From NCBI RefSeq assembly GCF_027924185.1, contig NZ_BRVO01000003.1, positions 124,001-188,000 on the forward strand: a stretch of 64,000 bases of DNA, in the 5' to 3' direction. The notes under the pieces were generated by a model that saw nothing but the letters and a program-made list of their open reading frames with translations, was not told the DNA's origin and searched no databases. Below, one piece after another: positions 17,146-28,165 of this stretch. Position 1 is the stretch's first letter, and each line of letters opens with the position of its first letter. The stretch comes from Neptunitalea lumnitzerae. Lineage in GTDB: Bacteria > Bacteroidota > Bacteroidia > Flavobacteriales > Flavobacteriaceae. A program made the translations under genes and the position numbers.

Positions 17146-18168
17146 TTATAGCTGATATCTTGCTTTGGCTGCTACATTTTCATCTGCAAAATCTTGCTCA
17201 AGGTATTTAAAATACCCTACTATAGCAATCATGGCAGCATTATCTGTGGTATACTCAAATTTAGGTATGTATGTTTTCCACCCAAATCTGTTTTCAGCTT
17301 GTTTTAAAGTAGTTCTAATACCCGAATTAGCCGAAACACCTCCACCAATAGCTATTTGTTTAATGCCGGTTTGCTTCACAGCTTTTTTAAGCTTATCAAC
17401 AATTATATTGATGATAGTGTATTGAATAGAAGCACAAATATCATTCATGTTCTTGGCAACAAAATCAGCATCTTCTTTTACATTATTTTGCACAAAATAC
17501 ATGATAGCCGTTTTTAATCCACTAAAACTAAAATTAAGGTCGGCCACTTTAGGTTTCGTAAACGGATAAGCCTTAGGATTTCCTAACTGCGCATATTTAT
17601 CTATTAATGGTCCGCCAGGGTAAGGCAACCCTAAAACTTTAGCACTTTTATCAAAGGCTTCGCCAACAGCATCATCAATGGTTTCTCCAATTACTTCCAT
17701 ATCAAAATAGCTATTCACCTTCACAATTTGGGTATGCCCCCCACTTATGGTTAACGCTAAAAACGGAAAACTTGGCTTATCATAACCTTCCTCGTCTATA
17801 AAATGTGCTAAAATATGTGCTTGCATATGGTTTACCTCTATTAAAGGTATGTTTAAACCATAGGCTAAAGACTTCGCAAATGAGGTTCCTACCAATAATG
17901 ACCCCATTAATCCGGGTCCACGCGTAAAAGCTATGGCAGATAACTGTTTTTTATCGATATTTGCCTTGGCTAAAGCCTGATGAACCACCGGAACAATATT
18001 TTGCTGGTGAGCTCGTGACGCCAGTTCGGGTACCACCCCTCCATAAGCTTCATGAATTTTTTGGTTAGCCACAACATTGGAAAGTATTTTTCCGTTGTAC
18101 AAAACAGCAGCTGATGTATCATCACACGATGACTCTATAGCTAATATGTAACAGTTAGTAGTATTCAT
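17146..18168 (-). CDS. tsaD: tRNA N6-adenosine threonylcarbamoyltransferase TsaD
   Basis: Transfers the threonylcarbamoyl group to A37 of ANN-decoding tRNAs with TsaB and TsaE; cytoplasmic and essential in most bacteria. ASKHA fold of 340 residues starting MNTTNCYILAIESSCDDT. Metal-binding histidines are in NHMQAHILAHF, and the glycine loops LTISGGHTQIV and AIGGGVSANSG are present. The longer frame to 18267 adds a non-homologous extension, so I place the start at the ATG at 18168. It heads a seven-gene operon, and its candidate promoter lies inside the start of tamB. Confidence 0.95.
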   Translation of the reverse strand: MNTTNCYILAIESSCDDTSAAVLYNGKILSNVVANQKIHEAYGGVVPELASRAHQQNIVPVVHQALAKANIDKKQLSAIAFTRGPGLMGSLLVGTSFAKSLAYGLNIPLIEVNHMQAHILAHFIDEEGYDKPSFPFLALTISGGHTQIVKVNSYFDMEVIGETIDDAVGEAFDKSAKVLGLPYPGGPLIDKYAQLGNPKAYPFTKPKVADLNFSFSGLKTAIMYFVQNNVKEDADFVAKNMNDICASIQYTIINIIVDKLKKAVKQTGIKQIAIGGGVSANSGIRTTLKQAENRFGWKTYIPKFEYTTDNAAMIAIVGYFKYLEQDFADENVAAKARYQL

Positions 18169-18193
18169 AAAAGTTTGGAATACAATTTTTAAT

Positions 18194-21100
18194 TTGGAAG
18201 ACAAAGGTAAAACATATAGTCGTATCAAAAAATTTAGAAAAATACTCCTTCGTATTTTTCTTGGCATACTTTTATTTCTAATACTATTATTTACAGTATT
18301 GGCCTTACCGCCAGTACAATCTTATATTGCTAAAAAAGTTACCAACTCCTTAAACGAGCAATATGGTACAAATATTAATATAGATAAAATACACATTACT
18401 TTTAACGGTAATGTAAAGCTAAAAGGCATTTATATAGAAGACTACCAAAAAGACACCTTAATAGCTGTAGCCAAACTAAAAACATCGTTATTAGGTATAC
18501 GTAATATATTTAATAACAAACTTGAATTTGGTAAAGCAGATTTGTCTGATGCCTTTTTCAGAATTAAAACTTACAAAGGAGAAACCGATAGTAACTTAGA
18601 TATTTTTGTAGCTAAATTGGACGGAGATTCTACAAGTACCAGTAGCTCTCCTTTTATCATGAAATTTTCTAAAATTAATTTAGAAGATAGTCAATTTCAA
18701 TTTGTTAATGAAAATCTGGAAAGCCCAGTAGTTTTAAATTTTGACAAACTAAACCTTTCTGTAGATAAATTTAAGCTAGAAGGCCCTAGAGTGTATGCCG
18801 ATATTAAGCAAATGGCTTTTGAAACAGAAACGGGATTGGTAGTAAAAAATTTGGTTGGTAATTTTAGTTATTCTAAAAAGCGTATGCAGCTGACAGATTT
18901 TGAAACTGCCACAGAAAAGTCTAATCTAAGTGGTAATATTTATTTTGATTATAACCGAGAAGATTTCTCAGATTTTTTAAACAAGGTAAATGTTTCTGGT
19001 AATTTTAAAAACTCTATTATTAACTCTGATGATATTAACTTGTTCTATAATGAGTTTGGACTTAATAAAACGGTTGTATTTTCTTCTGACATTTCAGGTA
19101 CGCTGAATGAACTTCAAACCGAAAATTTAGATGTTACCTACAACCAATCTGTAATTAAGGGAAATTATAAATTCACCAACTTATTTGAAAGTGATAAACC
19201 GTACAGCATTGAGGGAGATATAGAACAGATTACTTCAGACTATTACGAGTTAACAGGCCTGTTACCTAATTTACTTGGAAATAGACTACCAAGTAACTTT
19301 AACAGATTTGGACGTTTCACTGTTACAGGAAAAGTAACCGTTGCTGAAAATTACTTAACTACAAACACACACCTTATTACAGAAATTGGTAGTGCAGATG
19401 CAAATTTATCTATTACCAATATTGAAGATATTGACAACGCATCTTATAAAGGGCATATTATTCTTGAAGACTTTAATATTGGTAAATATATTAAAGCTAC
19501 AGATTTAGGTAAAGTTTCACTTGCCGTAGATGTAGACGGTAAAGGCTTTAACCAGAAAAACGTTAATACCAAATTACATGGTAAAATTAGTAGACTATAC
19601 TATAATCATTACACTTATAAAGATGTTGTGGTTAGAGGTACGGTTAAAAATCAACTTTTTAATGGCTACTTAAAATCATTTGACAAAAACCTACAATTTA
19701 CTTTTGAAGGTTTAGCAGACCTAGGGTCTAAAACTAAGTCGTTTGAATTTAATGCTGCTGTTGCACAAGCAAATTTAAATGCACTACATTTTATTGAAAG
19801 AGATAGTATTTCTAACTTTCAAGGAAACATCATCATCAATTTAAAAGGAAATACCATTGACGATTTAGAAGGCTCTATCAAGTTTGAAAAAACAAAATAT
19901 GTAAACCAAAATGAAACCTATGTCTTTGATGATTTTTCAGTGTTATCAAACTTTGATAATGAAAGAACTAGAACTATAGAAATAAATTCTCCTGATATTA
20001 TTTCAGGTACTGTTGTAGGTAAATATAAATTCAATCAAATCTTTAAAATGGTTGAAAACTCTATTGGTAGTATTTACCCTAACTATAAACCATATGAAAT
20101 AGATTCTACACAATTCATAAAATTTAATTTTAAAATTTATGACAAAATTGTAGACGTTTTCTACCCTGAACTTGAATTTGCCCCAAACACCAATATTAGA
20201 GGTTCTATTTATAGTGAAGACAACGCGTTTAAACTTACTTTTAAATCGCCTTCTATTAATGCATTTGGCTACATTTTAGATGATATTAATTTACAAGTAG
20301 ACAACAAAAACCCATTGTACAATACCTTTATTGAAGTTAATAAAATAGAAACAGGTTATTATGACATAAATAACTTCAGCCTTATTAACTCTACCATTAA
20401 AGATACCTTGTATTTTAGAACAGAATTTTCAGGAGGTAAAAACAACCAAGACACATACAACCTTAATTTCTATCATACTTTTAATAAAGAGCAACTTTCT
20501 ATTGTAGGGTTAAAAACCTCTGATCTTACCTTTAAAGGAAATAAATGGCTTTTAAATAAAGATAACAATGCACGTAACAGAGTTGTTTTTGATAGAGATT
20601 TTGACTCCATTGCTATTGACGAAATAGTAATGAATTATAACGATGAGATAATTAAATTTAAAGGTCAATTAAAAGACTCTACCTATAAAGATTTAAACTT
20701 ACAATTTGACAATGTGCTGCTAGAGCACATAGCACCTGATATAGATAGTTTATCAATGGCGGGAATTATTAATGGTAAATTTAAGCTGTTTCAAAAAAAC
20801 AACATTAATCTACCTACCTCTAACCTAACCATACAAAATTTTGTTTTGAATGATCATATGTTAGGTGATTTTGAAATGGATATTATTGGAGACAAATCGC
20901 TCTCTAAATACAATGTAAATGTTGAAATTGTAAACGACGTTAATAAGAACCTAAATATTATTGGTAGTATAGACCTTAATAAACCAAATAACTTACTAGA
21001 CCTTAATTTATATTTAAGCAATCTAAAATTAGCGCCATTTAGTCCGTTAGGAGGTATTGTAATATCTGATATGCGGGGTTATGTAACCGGTGATGCAAAA

Positions 21101-22762
21101 ATTACCGGAAGCTTTACCAATCCTAAAATTAACGGATTGCTCAATCTTTTTGGTGCAGGATTAAAAATACCTTATTTAGGATTAGACATCGACTTTTCTG
21201 AAGCCTCCAAAGTTGTATTAACAGGTGACTCTTTTGATTTTGACAACGTAACTATTGTAGACACTAAATATAAAACCTCTGCCTCTTTAGACGGTAGTAT
21301 TATGCACAATAAGTTTGATGACTGGGCACTTAGTCTCGGTTTAGTAACAAATAATGAGCGTTTTTTAGTTTTAAATACGGTAGACGATGGAGAAACCTTG
21401 TTTTATGGTACCGCCTTTTTACGTGGATCTGCTGATATATATGGCGGTATAGATGCTTTAAATATAGATGTTACAGGGGTTACGGAAAGAGGCACCTCAT
21501 TTAAAATACCAATTAATGATGCTGTTTCTATTGGAGACGATTCCTTTATTGAATTTATCAGCAAGCATGAAACCAAAGATGATGCTAAAAAAAGAACTGC
21601 TAAAGAATACTCTGGGTTAGAATTAAGTTTTGATTTAACCATTACTCCAAAAGCAGAAATAGAAATTGTTACCGATAGAAAAACAGGTAGTACTTTAAAG
21701 GGCCGTGGAGAAGGAACCCTTTTAATGGAGATAAACACCAACGGTAAGTTTAATATGTGGGGTGATTTTATTACCACAGAAGGAACCTATAACTTTAAAA
21801 ATTACGGTATTATTAATAAAACCTTTACCCTACAACCCGGAGGTAGTATTACATGGGAAGGTGACCCTACACAAGCGGTTTTAAGAGATTTAAAAGCTGT
21901 ATATAGCTTAAATGCCAACCCGTCATTATTATTAGAAAATAATCAGTTTAACAGAAAAATTAGAACCAACGTACTCATTAATTTGGAAGGAGAATTAATG
22001 AATCCTACTACTAGTTTTGATATTGAGTTTCCAGATACCAACCCAGTAATGGCATCAGAGTTAAACTACCGCTTACAAGATGATGATAGAAGGCAACGAC
22101 AAGCTATTTACTTGCTATCTAGTGGTACATTTGTTGGAGACGATAATAATACAGCGCTACAAGGCGTTGCCAATACATTGGTATCAGAATCTTTGTTCAG
22201 TCAAATTAACAACCAATTAGGTGGAGCTAACAACAAACTTAATGTAGCGCTATCATATGAAATTGGTGAAACCAATGCCACTTACGATTATAAAACCGAT
22301 GACCAATTTGGGGTAACCATATCTACACAAATTAGCGACCGCATACTATTTAACGGTAAGGTTGGTGTTCCGGTAGGTGGTGTAACAGAAACAGTAGTGG
22401 CTGGAGATGCAGAGGTTCAAATACTTTTAAATGATGAAGGTACGCTAAGCGCTAAAGTATTTAACAAACAAACAGAAATTCAAGATTTCTTAGCAAGTAC
22501 ACAAGGCTATACACAAGGTGTTGGTTTATCTTATCAAGTTGACTTTGATACCTTTGGAGAACTATGGCGTATTATATTTAAAGGTAAAAAAGAAGACGAA
22601 GTTTACCTAGATAATGATCCTGAAGAAGAACGTCGAGCTAAAGAAGCTGCCGAGAAAAGAAAGCAAGAAGAAGCACAAAAAAATGAAGGTACCGAAATAC
22701 AAGGTGACGGACTTATAAAGTTAAAAAATAAGCCTTCCTCACAAAATGAAGAAGGCAAGTAA
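18194..22762 (+). CDS. tamB: TamB-like translocation/assembly module protein
   Basis: A 1522-residue inner-membrane-anchored protein spanning the periplasm. One N-terminal helix (about 13-36) precedes a very long beta-rich AsmA-like body, and the C-terminal DUF490/TamB domain (about 1080-1450) contains GTYNFKNYGIINKTFTLQPG, EGDPTQAVL and the GVANTLVSESLFSQINNQLG helix. Members take part in lipid transport or outer-membrane protein assembly. It starts with TTG at 18194; no ATG exists in frame for the first 150 codons. Only 25 bases separate it from the divergent tsaD. The charged, Glu-rich tail is probably disordered. Confidence 0.9.
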   Translation: MEDKGKTYSRIKKFRKILLRIFLGILLFLILLFTVLALPPVQSYIAKKVTNSLNEQYGTNINIDKIHITFNGNVKLKGIYIEDYQKDTLIAVAKLKTSLLGIRNIFNNKLEFGKADLSDAFFRIKTYKGETDSNLDIFVAKLDGDSTSTSSSPFIMKFSKINLEDSQFQFVNENLESPVVLNFDKLNLSVDKFKLEGPRVYADIKQMAFETETGLVVKNLVGNFSYSKKRMQLTDFETATEKSNLSGNIYFDYNREDFSDFLNKVNVSGNFKNSIINSDDINLFYNEFGLNKTVVFSSDISGTLNELQTENLDVTYNQSVIKGNYKFTNLFESDKPYSIEGDIEQITSDYYELTGLLPNLLGNRLPSNFNRFGRFTVTGKVTVAENYLTTNTHLITEIGSADANLSITNIEDIDNASYKGHIILEDFNIGKYIKATDLGKVSLAVDVDGKGFNQKNVNTKLHGKISRLYYNHYTYKDVVVRGTVKNQLFNGYLKSFDKNLQFTFEGLADLGSKTKSFEFNAAVAQANLNALHFIERDSISNFQGNIIINLKGNTIDDLEGSIKFEKTKYVNQNETYVFDDFSVLSNFDNERTRTIEINSPDIISGTVVGKYKFNQIFKMVENSIGSIYPNYKPYEIDSTQFIKFNFKIYDKIVDVFYPELEFAPNTNIRGSIYSEDNAFKLTFKSPSINAFGYILDDINLQVDNKNPLYNTFIEVNKIETGYYDINNFSLINSTIKDTLYFRTEFSGGKNNQDTYNLNFYHTFNKEQLSIVGLKTSDLTFKGNKWLLNKDNNARNRVVFDRDFDSIAIDEIVMNYNDEIIKFKGQLKDSTYKDLNLQFDNVLLEHIAPDIDSLSMAGIINGKFKLFQKNNINLPTSNLTIQNFVLNDHMLGDFEMDIIGDKSLSKYNVNVEIVNDVNKNLNIIGSIDLNKPNNLLDLNLYLSNLKLAPFSPLGGIVISDMRGYVTGDAKITGSFTNPKINGLLNLFGAGLKIPYLGLDIDFSEASKVVLTGDSFDFDNVTIVDTKYKTSASLDGSIMHNKFDDWALSLGLVTNNERFLVLNTVDDGETLFYGTAFLRGSADIYGGIDALNIDVTGVTERGTSFKIPINDAVSIGDDSFIEFISKHETKDDAKKRTAKEYSGLELSFDLTITPKAEIEIVTDRKTGSTLKGRGEGTLLMEINTNGKFNMWGDFITTEGTYNFKNYGIINKTFTLQPGGSITWEGDPTQAVLRDLKAVYSLNANPSLLLENNQFNRKIRTNVLINLEGELMNPTTSFDIEFPDTNPVMASELNYRLQDDDRRQRQAIYLLSSGTFVGDDNNTALQGVANTLVSESLFSQINNQLGGANNKLNVALSYEIGETNATYDYKTDDQFGVTISTQISDRILFNGKVGVPVGGVTETVVAGDAEVQILLNDEGTLSAKVFNKQTEIQDFLASTQGYTQGVGLSYQVDFDTFGELWRIIFKGKKEDEVYLDNDPEEERRAKEAAEKRKQEEAQKNEGTEIQGDGLIKLKNKPSSQNEEGK
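18202..18229 (-). promoter_or_regulatory. Candidate tsaD promoter inside tamB coding start
   Basis: The minus strand reads TACCTTTG (18202-18209), an exact -7 box 33 bases before the tsaD ATG. A TTTG lies 16 bases upstream (18226-18229), shorter than the usual 19, so strength is doubtful. Confidence 0.4.
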
Positions 22763-22816
22763 TTATTTTTAAATCAAGCCTGCAAAGTATTTAAACTTTA
22801 GTATCTAGTAGCCGCT

Positions 22817-24553
22817 TTAAAAAAGATATTTCTTCATTCGGTAGATAAGTATAAACGACACTACAAATACCAATAGCAACAACCAGCCATACAACAAATT
22901 TCCGTAGATGAAATTACCTATGGCAAACAACGCACAATAAATAGCAATAGTACCAACAAAAAAGGCTGTTATTTTATATTTAAAATTACTTAGTTTTTTA
23001 GCTTCACCTCCAAATATCTTTTCGTTAAAAGCATCTAAGGTTTCTTGCTTGCTAGGTTTGGTAACCAAACTGGTAATTACCCACCCCAAAGTAGTAACCA
23101 CTACACCTACTATTAATTTTTGATAATCCTCTAAAAAGTCAAAAAATGGCGTTTCCATTTTTCCATCCACAAAAAACAACAAAGCAATGGCAAATGATAT
23201 TACCATACCAGCAATCTCACTATATGGATTTATACGGCTCCAAAACCATCTTAAAATAAATAATAAGCCAGTACCTGCCCCAATCTGCAATAACAAATCA
23301 AAAGACTCCTTAGCATCCTCTAACACATATAAAGCAATTAAAGCTGCAAAAATCATTAATAAAAAAGTAGCTACTCTACCAACTGCAACCTTACTTTTTT
23401 CAGAGGCATTTTTATCTAAAAAACGCACATAAAAGTCATTTACCACATACGAACTCCCCCAATTTAAATGCGTAGAGATAGTACTCATAAAAGCTGCAAC
23501 TAAAGAAGTAAACACCAACCCTAACAATCCTGAAGGTAAAAAGGTTAACATTGCAGGGTATGACAAATCATCTTTAATATAAGAAGGGTCTAAATCTGAA
23601 AAAGCACTTTGTAAAGACGTTAAATCTGGAAACACAATAAGCGATGCTAAACCAATTACAATCCATGGCCACGGACGAATTGCATAATGCGCAAAATTGA
23701 AAAACAGTACAGCCCAGGTAGCATGCTTTTCATTTTTAGCTGCTAACATACGTTGTGCTATATATCCACCACCTCCCGGCTCAGAACCTGGGTACCACAC
23801 ACTCCACCATTGCACTGCCAACGGTACTAAAAAGATAGGCACAAATACAGCCGGATTTCCAAAATCTGGCATCATAGCTGTTTTACTTTGCACTAAATCA
23901 TTACTAAACAACACATCTAAACTACCTATTTGTGGCAAGTTTACTATATAAATACTTGCCCAAATACTACCTACCATAGCAATAATAAATTGTACAAAAT
24001 CGGTAACTATAACCCCTTTTAAACCACCCAACATAGAATATAAAACGGTAATAACAGATGCTATTAATAAGGTTTCATATTTACTAAAACCAAACATTAC
24101 ATGACCAATCTTAATAGCTGCTACACAAACATTAGCCATAATAACCACATTAAAAAACACTCCTAAATAAATAGCTCTGAAACCTCTTAAAAATGCCGCC
24201 GATTTACCACTATACCGCATTTCATAAAATTCCAAATCGGTAGTAATACCGCTTTTACGCCATAATTTGGCATAGAAAAAAACCGTTAACATTCCGGTAA
24301 GTAAAAAACTCCACCACACCCAGTTTCCGGCCACTCCATCTTTTCTAATAATTCCAGATACTAAATTTGGGGTATCTACCGCAAAAGTTGTAGCCACCAT
24401 AGAAACTCCTAAAAGCCACCAAGGCATATTACTATCCGACAGAAAAAATGAACGTGAAGAGCTACCCGATTTTTTAGACAAAAACACTCCAATTAAGAGA
24501 GAAAGTAAAAAAAAGGCGCCTAATAATGCAAAATCTAAATTTGAGAGGGTCAT
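22817..24553 (-). CDS. Sodium:solute symporter (SSS family)
   Basis: A 578-residue inner-membrane transporter with about 14 membrane helices. It belongs to the SSS family, which couples Na+ entry to uptake of sugars, amino acids or other solutes: ADTPNLVSG-like FAVDTPNLVSGIIR, TDLEFYEMRYSGKSAAF, YSMLGGLKGVIVTDFVQF and STISTHLNWGSSYVVNDFY are typical. Substrate unknown. It is divergent from pfkA, and an N-acetylglucosamine-kinase-like gene lies nearby, so a sugar is a reasonable guess but no more. It ends convergent with tamB. Confidence 0.88.
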   Translation of the reverse strand: MTLSNLDFALLGAFFLLSLLIGVFLSKKSGSSSRSFFLSDSNMPWWLLGVSMVATTFAVDTPNLVSGIIRKDGVAGNWVWWSFLLTGMLTVFFYAKLWRKSGITTDLEFYEMRYSGKSAAFLRGFRAIYLGVFFNVVIMANVCVAAIKIGHVMFGFSKYETLLIASVITVLYSMLGGLKGVIVTDFVQFIIAMVGSIWASIYIVNLPQIGSLDVLFSNDLVQSKTAMMPDFGNPAVFVPIFLVPLAVQWWSVWYPGSEPGGGGYIAQRMLAAKNEKHATWAVLFFNFAHYAIRPWPWIVIGLASLIVFPDLTSLQSAFSDLDPSYIKDDLSYPAMLTFLPSGLLGLVFTSLVAAFMSTISTHLNWGSSYVVNDFYVRFLDKNASEKSKVAVGRVATFLLMIFAALIALYVLEDAKESFDLLLQIGAGTGLLFILRWFWSRINPYSEIAGMVISFAIALLFFVDGKMETPFFDFLEDYQKLIVGVVVTTLGWVITSLVTKPSKQETLDAFNEKIFGGEAKKLSNFKYKITAFFVGTIAIYCALFAIGNFIYGNLLYGWLLLLVFVVSFILIYRMKKYLF

Positions 24554-24669
24554 ATTCTAATTATTTATTAACGACAACGTTGGAAAATGTTAACTACTTA
24601 AAATTAAATTTCAATGAGGCATCTAAATAAAAATAAGTTAGTAAATTTATACACCTAAATAACAATTTT

Positions 24670-25656
24670 ATGTCAACAAACATAACAAAAATTGGGGTAT
24701 TTACCTCGGGAGGTGATTCCCCTGGAATGAATGCTGCAATTAGAGCCGTGGTTAGGACATGTGCCTACCACAATAAAGAGTGTATAGCAATTCATAGAGG
24801 TTATCAGGGAATGATTGAAGGTGATTTTGAAGACATGAATGCCCGTAGTGTAAAAGCTATTATTAACCGTGGCGGTACCATCTTGAGGTCTGCACGCTCT
24901 TTAGAGTTTAAAACCCCAGAGGGGAGAGCAAAAGCTTATAATAACCTTAAGGAAGCCAATATTGAAGCATTGGTTGCCATAGGTGGTGATGGAACGTTTA
25001 CCGGAGCAATGATATTTAGCCAGGAATACAATATTCCAATAGTAGGTATCCCCGGTACTATTGACAACGATATTAAAGGTACTACCTACACACTAGGTTA
25101 TGATACTGCCTTAAATACTGTTGTAGATGCAATTGACAAAATTAGAGATACCGCAAGTTCTCATGACAGATTATTCTTTATTGAAGTTATGGGACGTGAT
25201 GTTGGACACATTGCTTTAAACGCTGGTATTGGCGCTGGAGCAGAGGAAATCTTAATTCCGGAAGAAAACTTAGGTTTAGACAGATTATTAGAATCTTTAG
25301 AAAAAAGTAGACGTTCTGGAAAAACTTCAAGTATTGTAATTGTAGCTGAAGGTGATAACATTGGTAAAAACGTATTTGAATTAAAAGATTACGTTAATGA
25401 ACATTTACCTTTCTACGACGTACGTGTATCTGTATTAGGACACATGCAACGTGGTGGTTCTCCAACATGTTTTGATAGAGTACTTGCTTCTAGAATGGGA
25501 GTAAAAGCAGTAGAAAGCTTACTAGATGGTAAATCTGGTTACATGGTAGGTTTATTACAAGACAAAATGTGCCTTACACCGCTAGACCAAGCAATTAAAG
25601 GACACACAGAAATAGATAGAGAATTATTAAGAGTATCAGACATCATGTCTGTTTAA
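24670..25656 (+). CDS. pfkA: ATP-dependent 6-phosphofructokinase
   Basis: Phosphorylates fructose-6-phosphate to fructose-1,6-bisphosphate, the committed glycolytic step. A 328-residue PfkA: ATP loop TSGGDSPGMNAAIRA, GGDGTFTGA with the Gly of ATP-specific enzymes after GGD, catalytic GTIDNDIKGT and the substrate-binding GHMQRGGSPT. Followed after 38 bases by gapA with no terminator, so the two are probably co-transcribed. Codon use is biased toward strongly expressed genes, less so than in gapA. Confidence 0.97.
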   Translation: MSTNITKIGVFTSGGDSPGMNAAIRAVVRTCAYHNKECIAIHRGYQGMIEGDFEDMNARSVKAIINRGGTILRSARSLEFKTPEGRAKAYNNLKEANIEALVAIGGDGTFTGAMIFSQEYNIPIVGIPGTIDNDIKGTTYTLGYDTALNTVVDAIDKIRDTASSHDRLFFIEVMGRDVGHIALNAGIGAGAEEILIPEENLGLDRLLESLEKSRRSGKTSSIVIVAEGDNIGKNVFELKDYVNEHLPFYDVRVSVLGHMQRGGSPTCFDRVLASRMGVKAVESLLDGKSGYMVGLLQDKMCLTPLDQAIKGHTEIDRELLRVSDIMSV

Positions 25657-25664
25657 TATACTAA

Positions 25665-26696
<1,032 letters not shown>

Positions 26697-26732
26697 GCTT
26701 AAGAAACAAACACAAACAAACAAATTATATTC

Positions 26733-26764
26733 AACATTGCTCTTTTAACAGAGAGCAATGTTTT
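26733..26764 (+). terminator. Terminator after gapA
   Basis: An 11-bp perfect stem (AACATTGCTCT / AGAGCAATGTT) with an 8-base loop and a short T-run. It lies 36 bases after gapA and 17 bases before the kinase-like start, so it may be a partial, attenuating terminator. Confidence 0.7.
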
Positions 26765-26781
26765 AACCTAAATAGTTTAAA

Positions 26782-27639
26782 ATGATATTAATTGTAGATA
26801 GCGGCGCCACCAAAGCAGACTGGATAGCATTAGACGATAACGGTAATCAATTATTCTTTACACAAACCCTTGGTTTAAGCCCAGAGGTTTTACCTAGAGA
26901 AATTATTGATGAGCGACTAGCCAACAACTTTGAGCTGTTTAAACACAGAAAAGAAGTAACTCAACTTTTTTTCTACGGAGCAGGTTGTGGTACTCTTCGT
27001 ATGAGAAATTTCTTAAGAGATATTTTTCAGGCATATTTTCCGAACGGAAAAATTATTGTGAAAGAAGATACTTATGCAGCCGTATACGCTACAGTAACTA
27101 TTGATGAGCAAGCTATTGTTGCAATTTTAGGTACCGGTTCTAATTGTAGTTACTGGGATGGTCATGAACTTTTCCAAAAAGTTGATTCCTTAGGTTATAT
27201 TTTAATGGACGACTGTAGTGGTAACTACTTCGGACGTCAATTATTACGTGATTATTATTATCATAAAATACCAAAGCACCTTGCTAGCAAATTTGCTCAG
27301 AATTATGATATGGAGGCCGATGTTATTAAGAACCACTTATACAGACAGCCAAACCCTAATACATACTTAGCAACTTTTGCAAGATTTGTAATTGAGAACA
27401 AAAAAGAAGAATACATGCAGAAACTTATTAAAAAAGGAATGCAATTATTCATCGATAACTCAATTAGACAGTTTGAACAAGCTGAGCGTGTGCCAATTCA
27501 CTTTATTGGTAGTATTGCTTTTTATCTGAAAGATGAATTAAATGCTATCCTTAAAGAAAACAACTTAAGCATGGGTAACGTTTTAAGAAAACCTATTGAT
27601 GGGCTTGTGGAATACCACAAAAACTTAATGTTTGAATAG
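26782..27639 (+). CDS. BadF/BadG-type ATPase, N-acetylglucosamine kinase-like
   Basis: A 285-residue ASKHA-fold protein. The N-terminal phosphate loop is VDSGATKADWIAL, followed by FFYGAGCGT and the second phosphate loop ILGTGSNCSYWDG. It resembles N-acetylglucosamine kinases of the BadF/BadG/BcrA group, which phosphorylate amino sugars with ATP, as in cell-wall sugar recycling. The sugar is inferred from homology. The hairpin between gapA and this gene suggests lower expression than gapA. Confidence 0.8.
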   Translation: MILIVDSGATKADWIALDDNGNQLFFTQTLGLSPEVLPREIIDERLANNFELFKHRKEVTQLFFYGAGCGTLRMRNFLRDIFQAYFPNGKIIVKEDTYAAVYATVTIDEQAIVAILGTGSNCSYWDGHELFQKVDSLGYILMDDCSGNYFGRQLLRDYYYHKIPKHLASKFAQNYDMEADVIKNHLYRQPNPNTYLATFARFVIENKKEEYMQKLIKKGMQLFIDNSIRQFEQAERVPIHFIGSIAFYLKDELNAILKENNLSMGNVLRKPIDGLVEYHKNLMFE

Positions 27640-27658
27640 AACGTACTACATATACCAT

Positions 27659-27693
27659 AAAAAAGGGTTACAATAAAATTGTAACCCTTTTTT
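27659..27693. terminator. Bidirectional terminator
   Basis: A 16-bp perfect stem with a 3-base AAA loop and T6 or A6 at each end, between the kinase-like gene and ridA, which converge. One of the strongest terminators in the window. Confidence 0.92.
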
Positions 27694-27768
27694 ATTTCTT
27701 TTAAACAACCAACCTACTTAAACAAGTAAATTGATATTTAAAATATTTCTAAAACAATTAGCTTACCA

Positions 27769-28155
27769 CTATTCTACAATAGCAATAACACTAATCTCTA
27801 CATTTACAAACTTTGGTAAATTAGCTACTTCTACAGTTTCTCTTGCAGGCGCAGTAACCTCGTTAAAATAAGTACCATAAATTGCATTCACTTTTGCAAA
27901 CTGATTCATATCACTTAAGAAAATAGAGGTTTTAATTACATTTTCAAACGTAATACCAACTTCATCTAAAATTCCTTTAATGTTTTCCATTACTTGCTTT
28001 GTTTCTTCCTCAATAGAACCTTCTATTAACTCACCTGTTTTAGGATCAATAGCAATTTGTCCTGAAGTATAAAGCATATTACCTGTTAACACCGCCTGAT
28101 TATAAGGCCCAATAGGCGCAGGCGCATTGGTAGTGGTTATTATTTTCTTATTCAT
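27769..28155 (-). CDS. ridA: RidA family enamine/imine deaminase
   Basis: A 128-residue trimeric RidA (YjgF/YER057c) protein that hydrolyses reactive enamines and imines such as 2-aminoacrylate. Conserved features are APAPIGPYNQAVL, LYTSGQIAIDP, the catalytic Arg in PARETVEVANLP and the C-terminal VEISVIAI. I start it at the ATG at 28155; the frame extending to 28212 adds unrelated residues overlapping lptD. It begins 10 bases after the lptD-like stop, so it is likely co-transcribed. Confidence 0.93.
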   Translation of the reverse strand: MNKKIITTTNAPAPIGPYNQAVLTGNMLYTSGQIAIDPKTGELIEGSIEEETKQVMENIKGILDEVGITFENVIKTSIFLSDMNQFAKVNAIYGTYFNEVTAPARETVEVANLPKFVNVEISVIAIVE

Positions 28156-28165
28156 AAGTATACTA

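Noticed and set aside
22732-22757. Inverted repeat GCCTTC / GAAGGC at the end of tamB
   Set aside because: It lies inside the coding sequence and has no T-run after it.
24642-24649. TAAATTTA before pfkA as -7 box
   Set aside because: Last base differs from the consensus and no TTTG element lies about 19 bases upstream.
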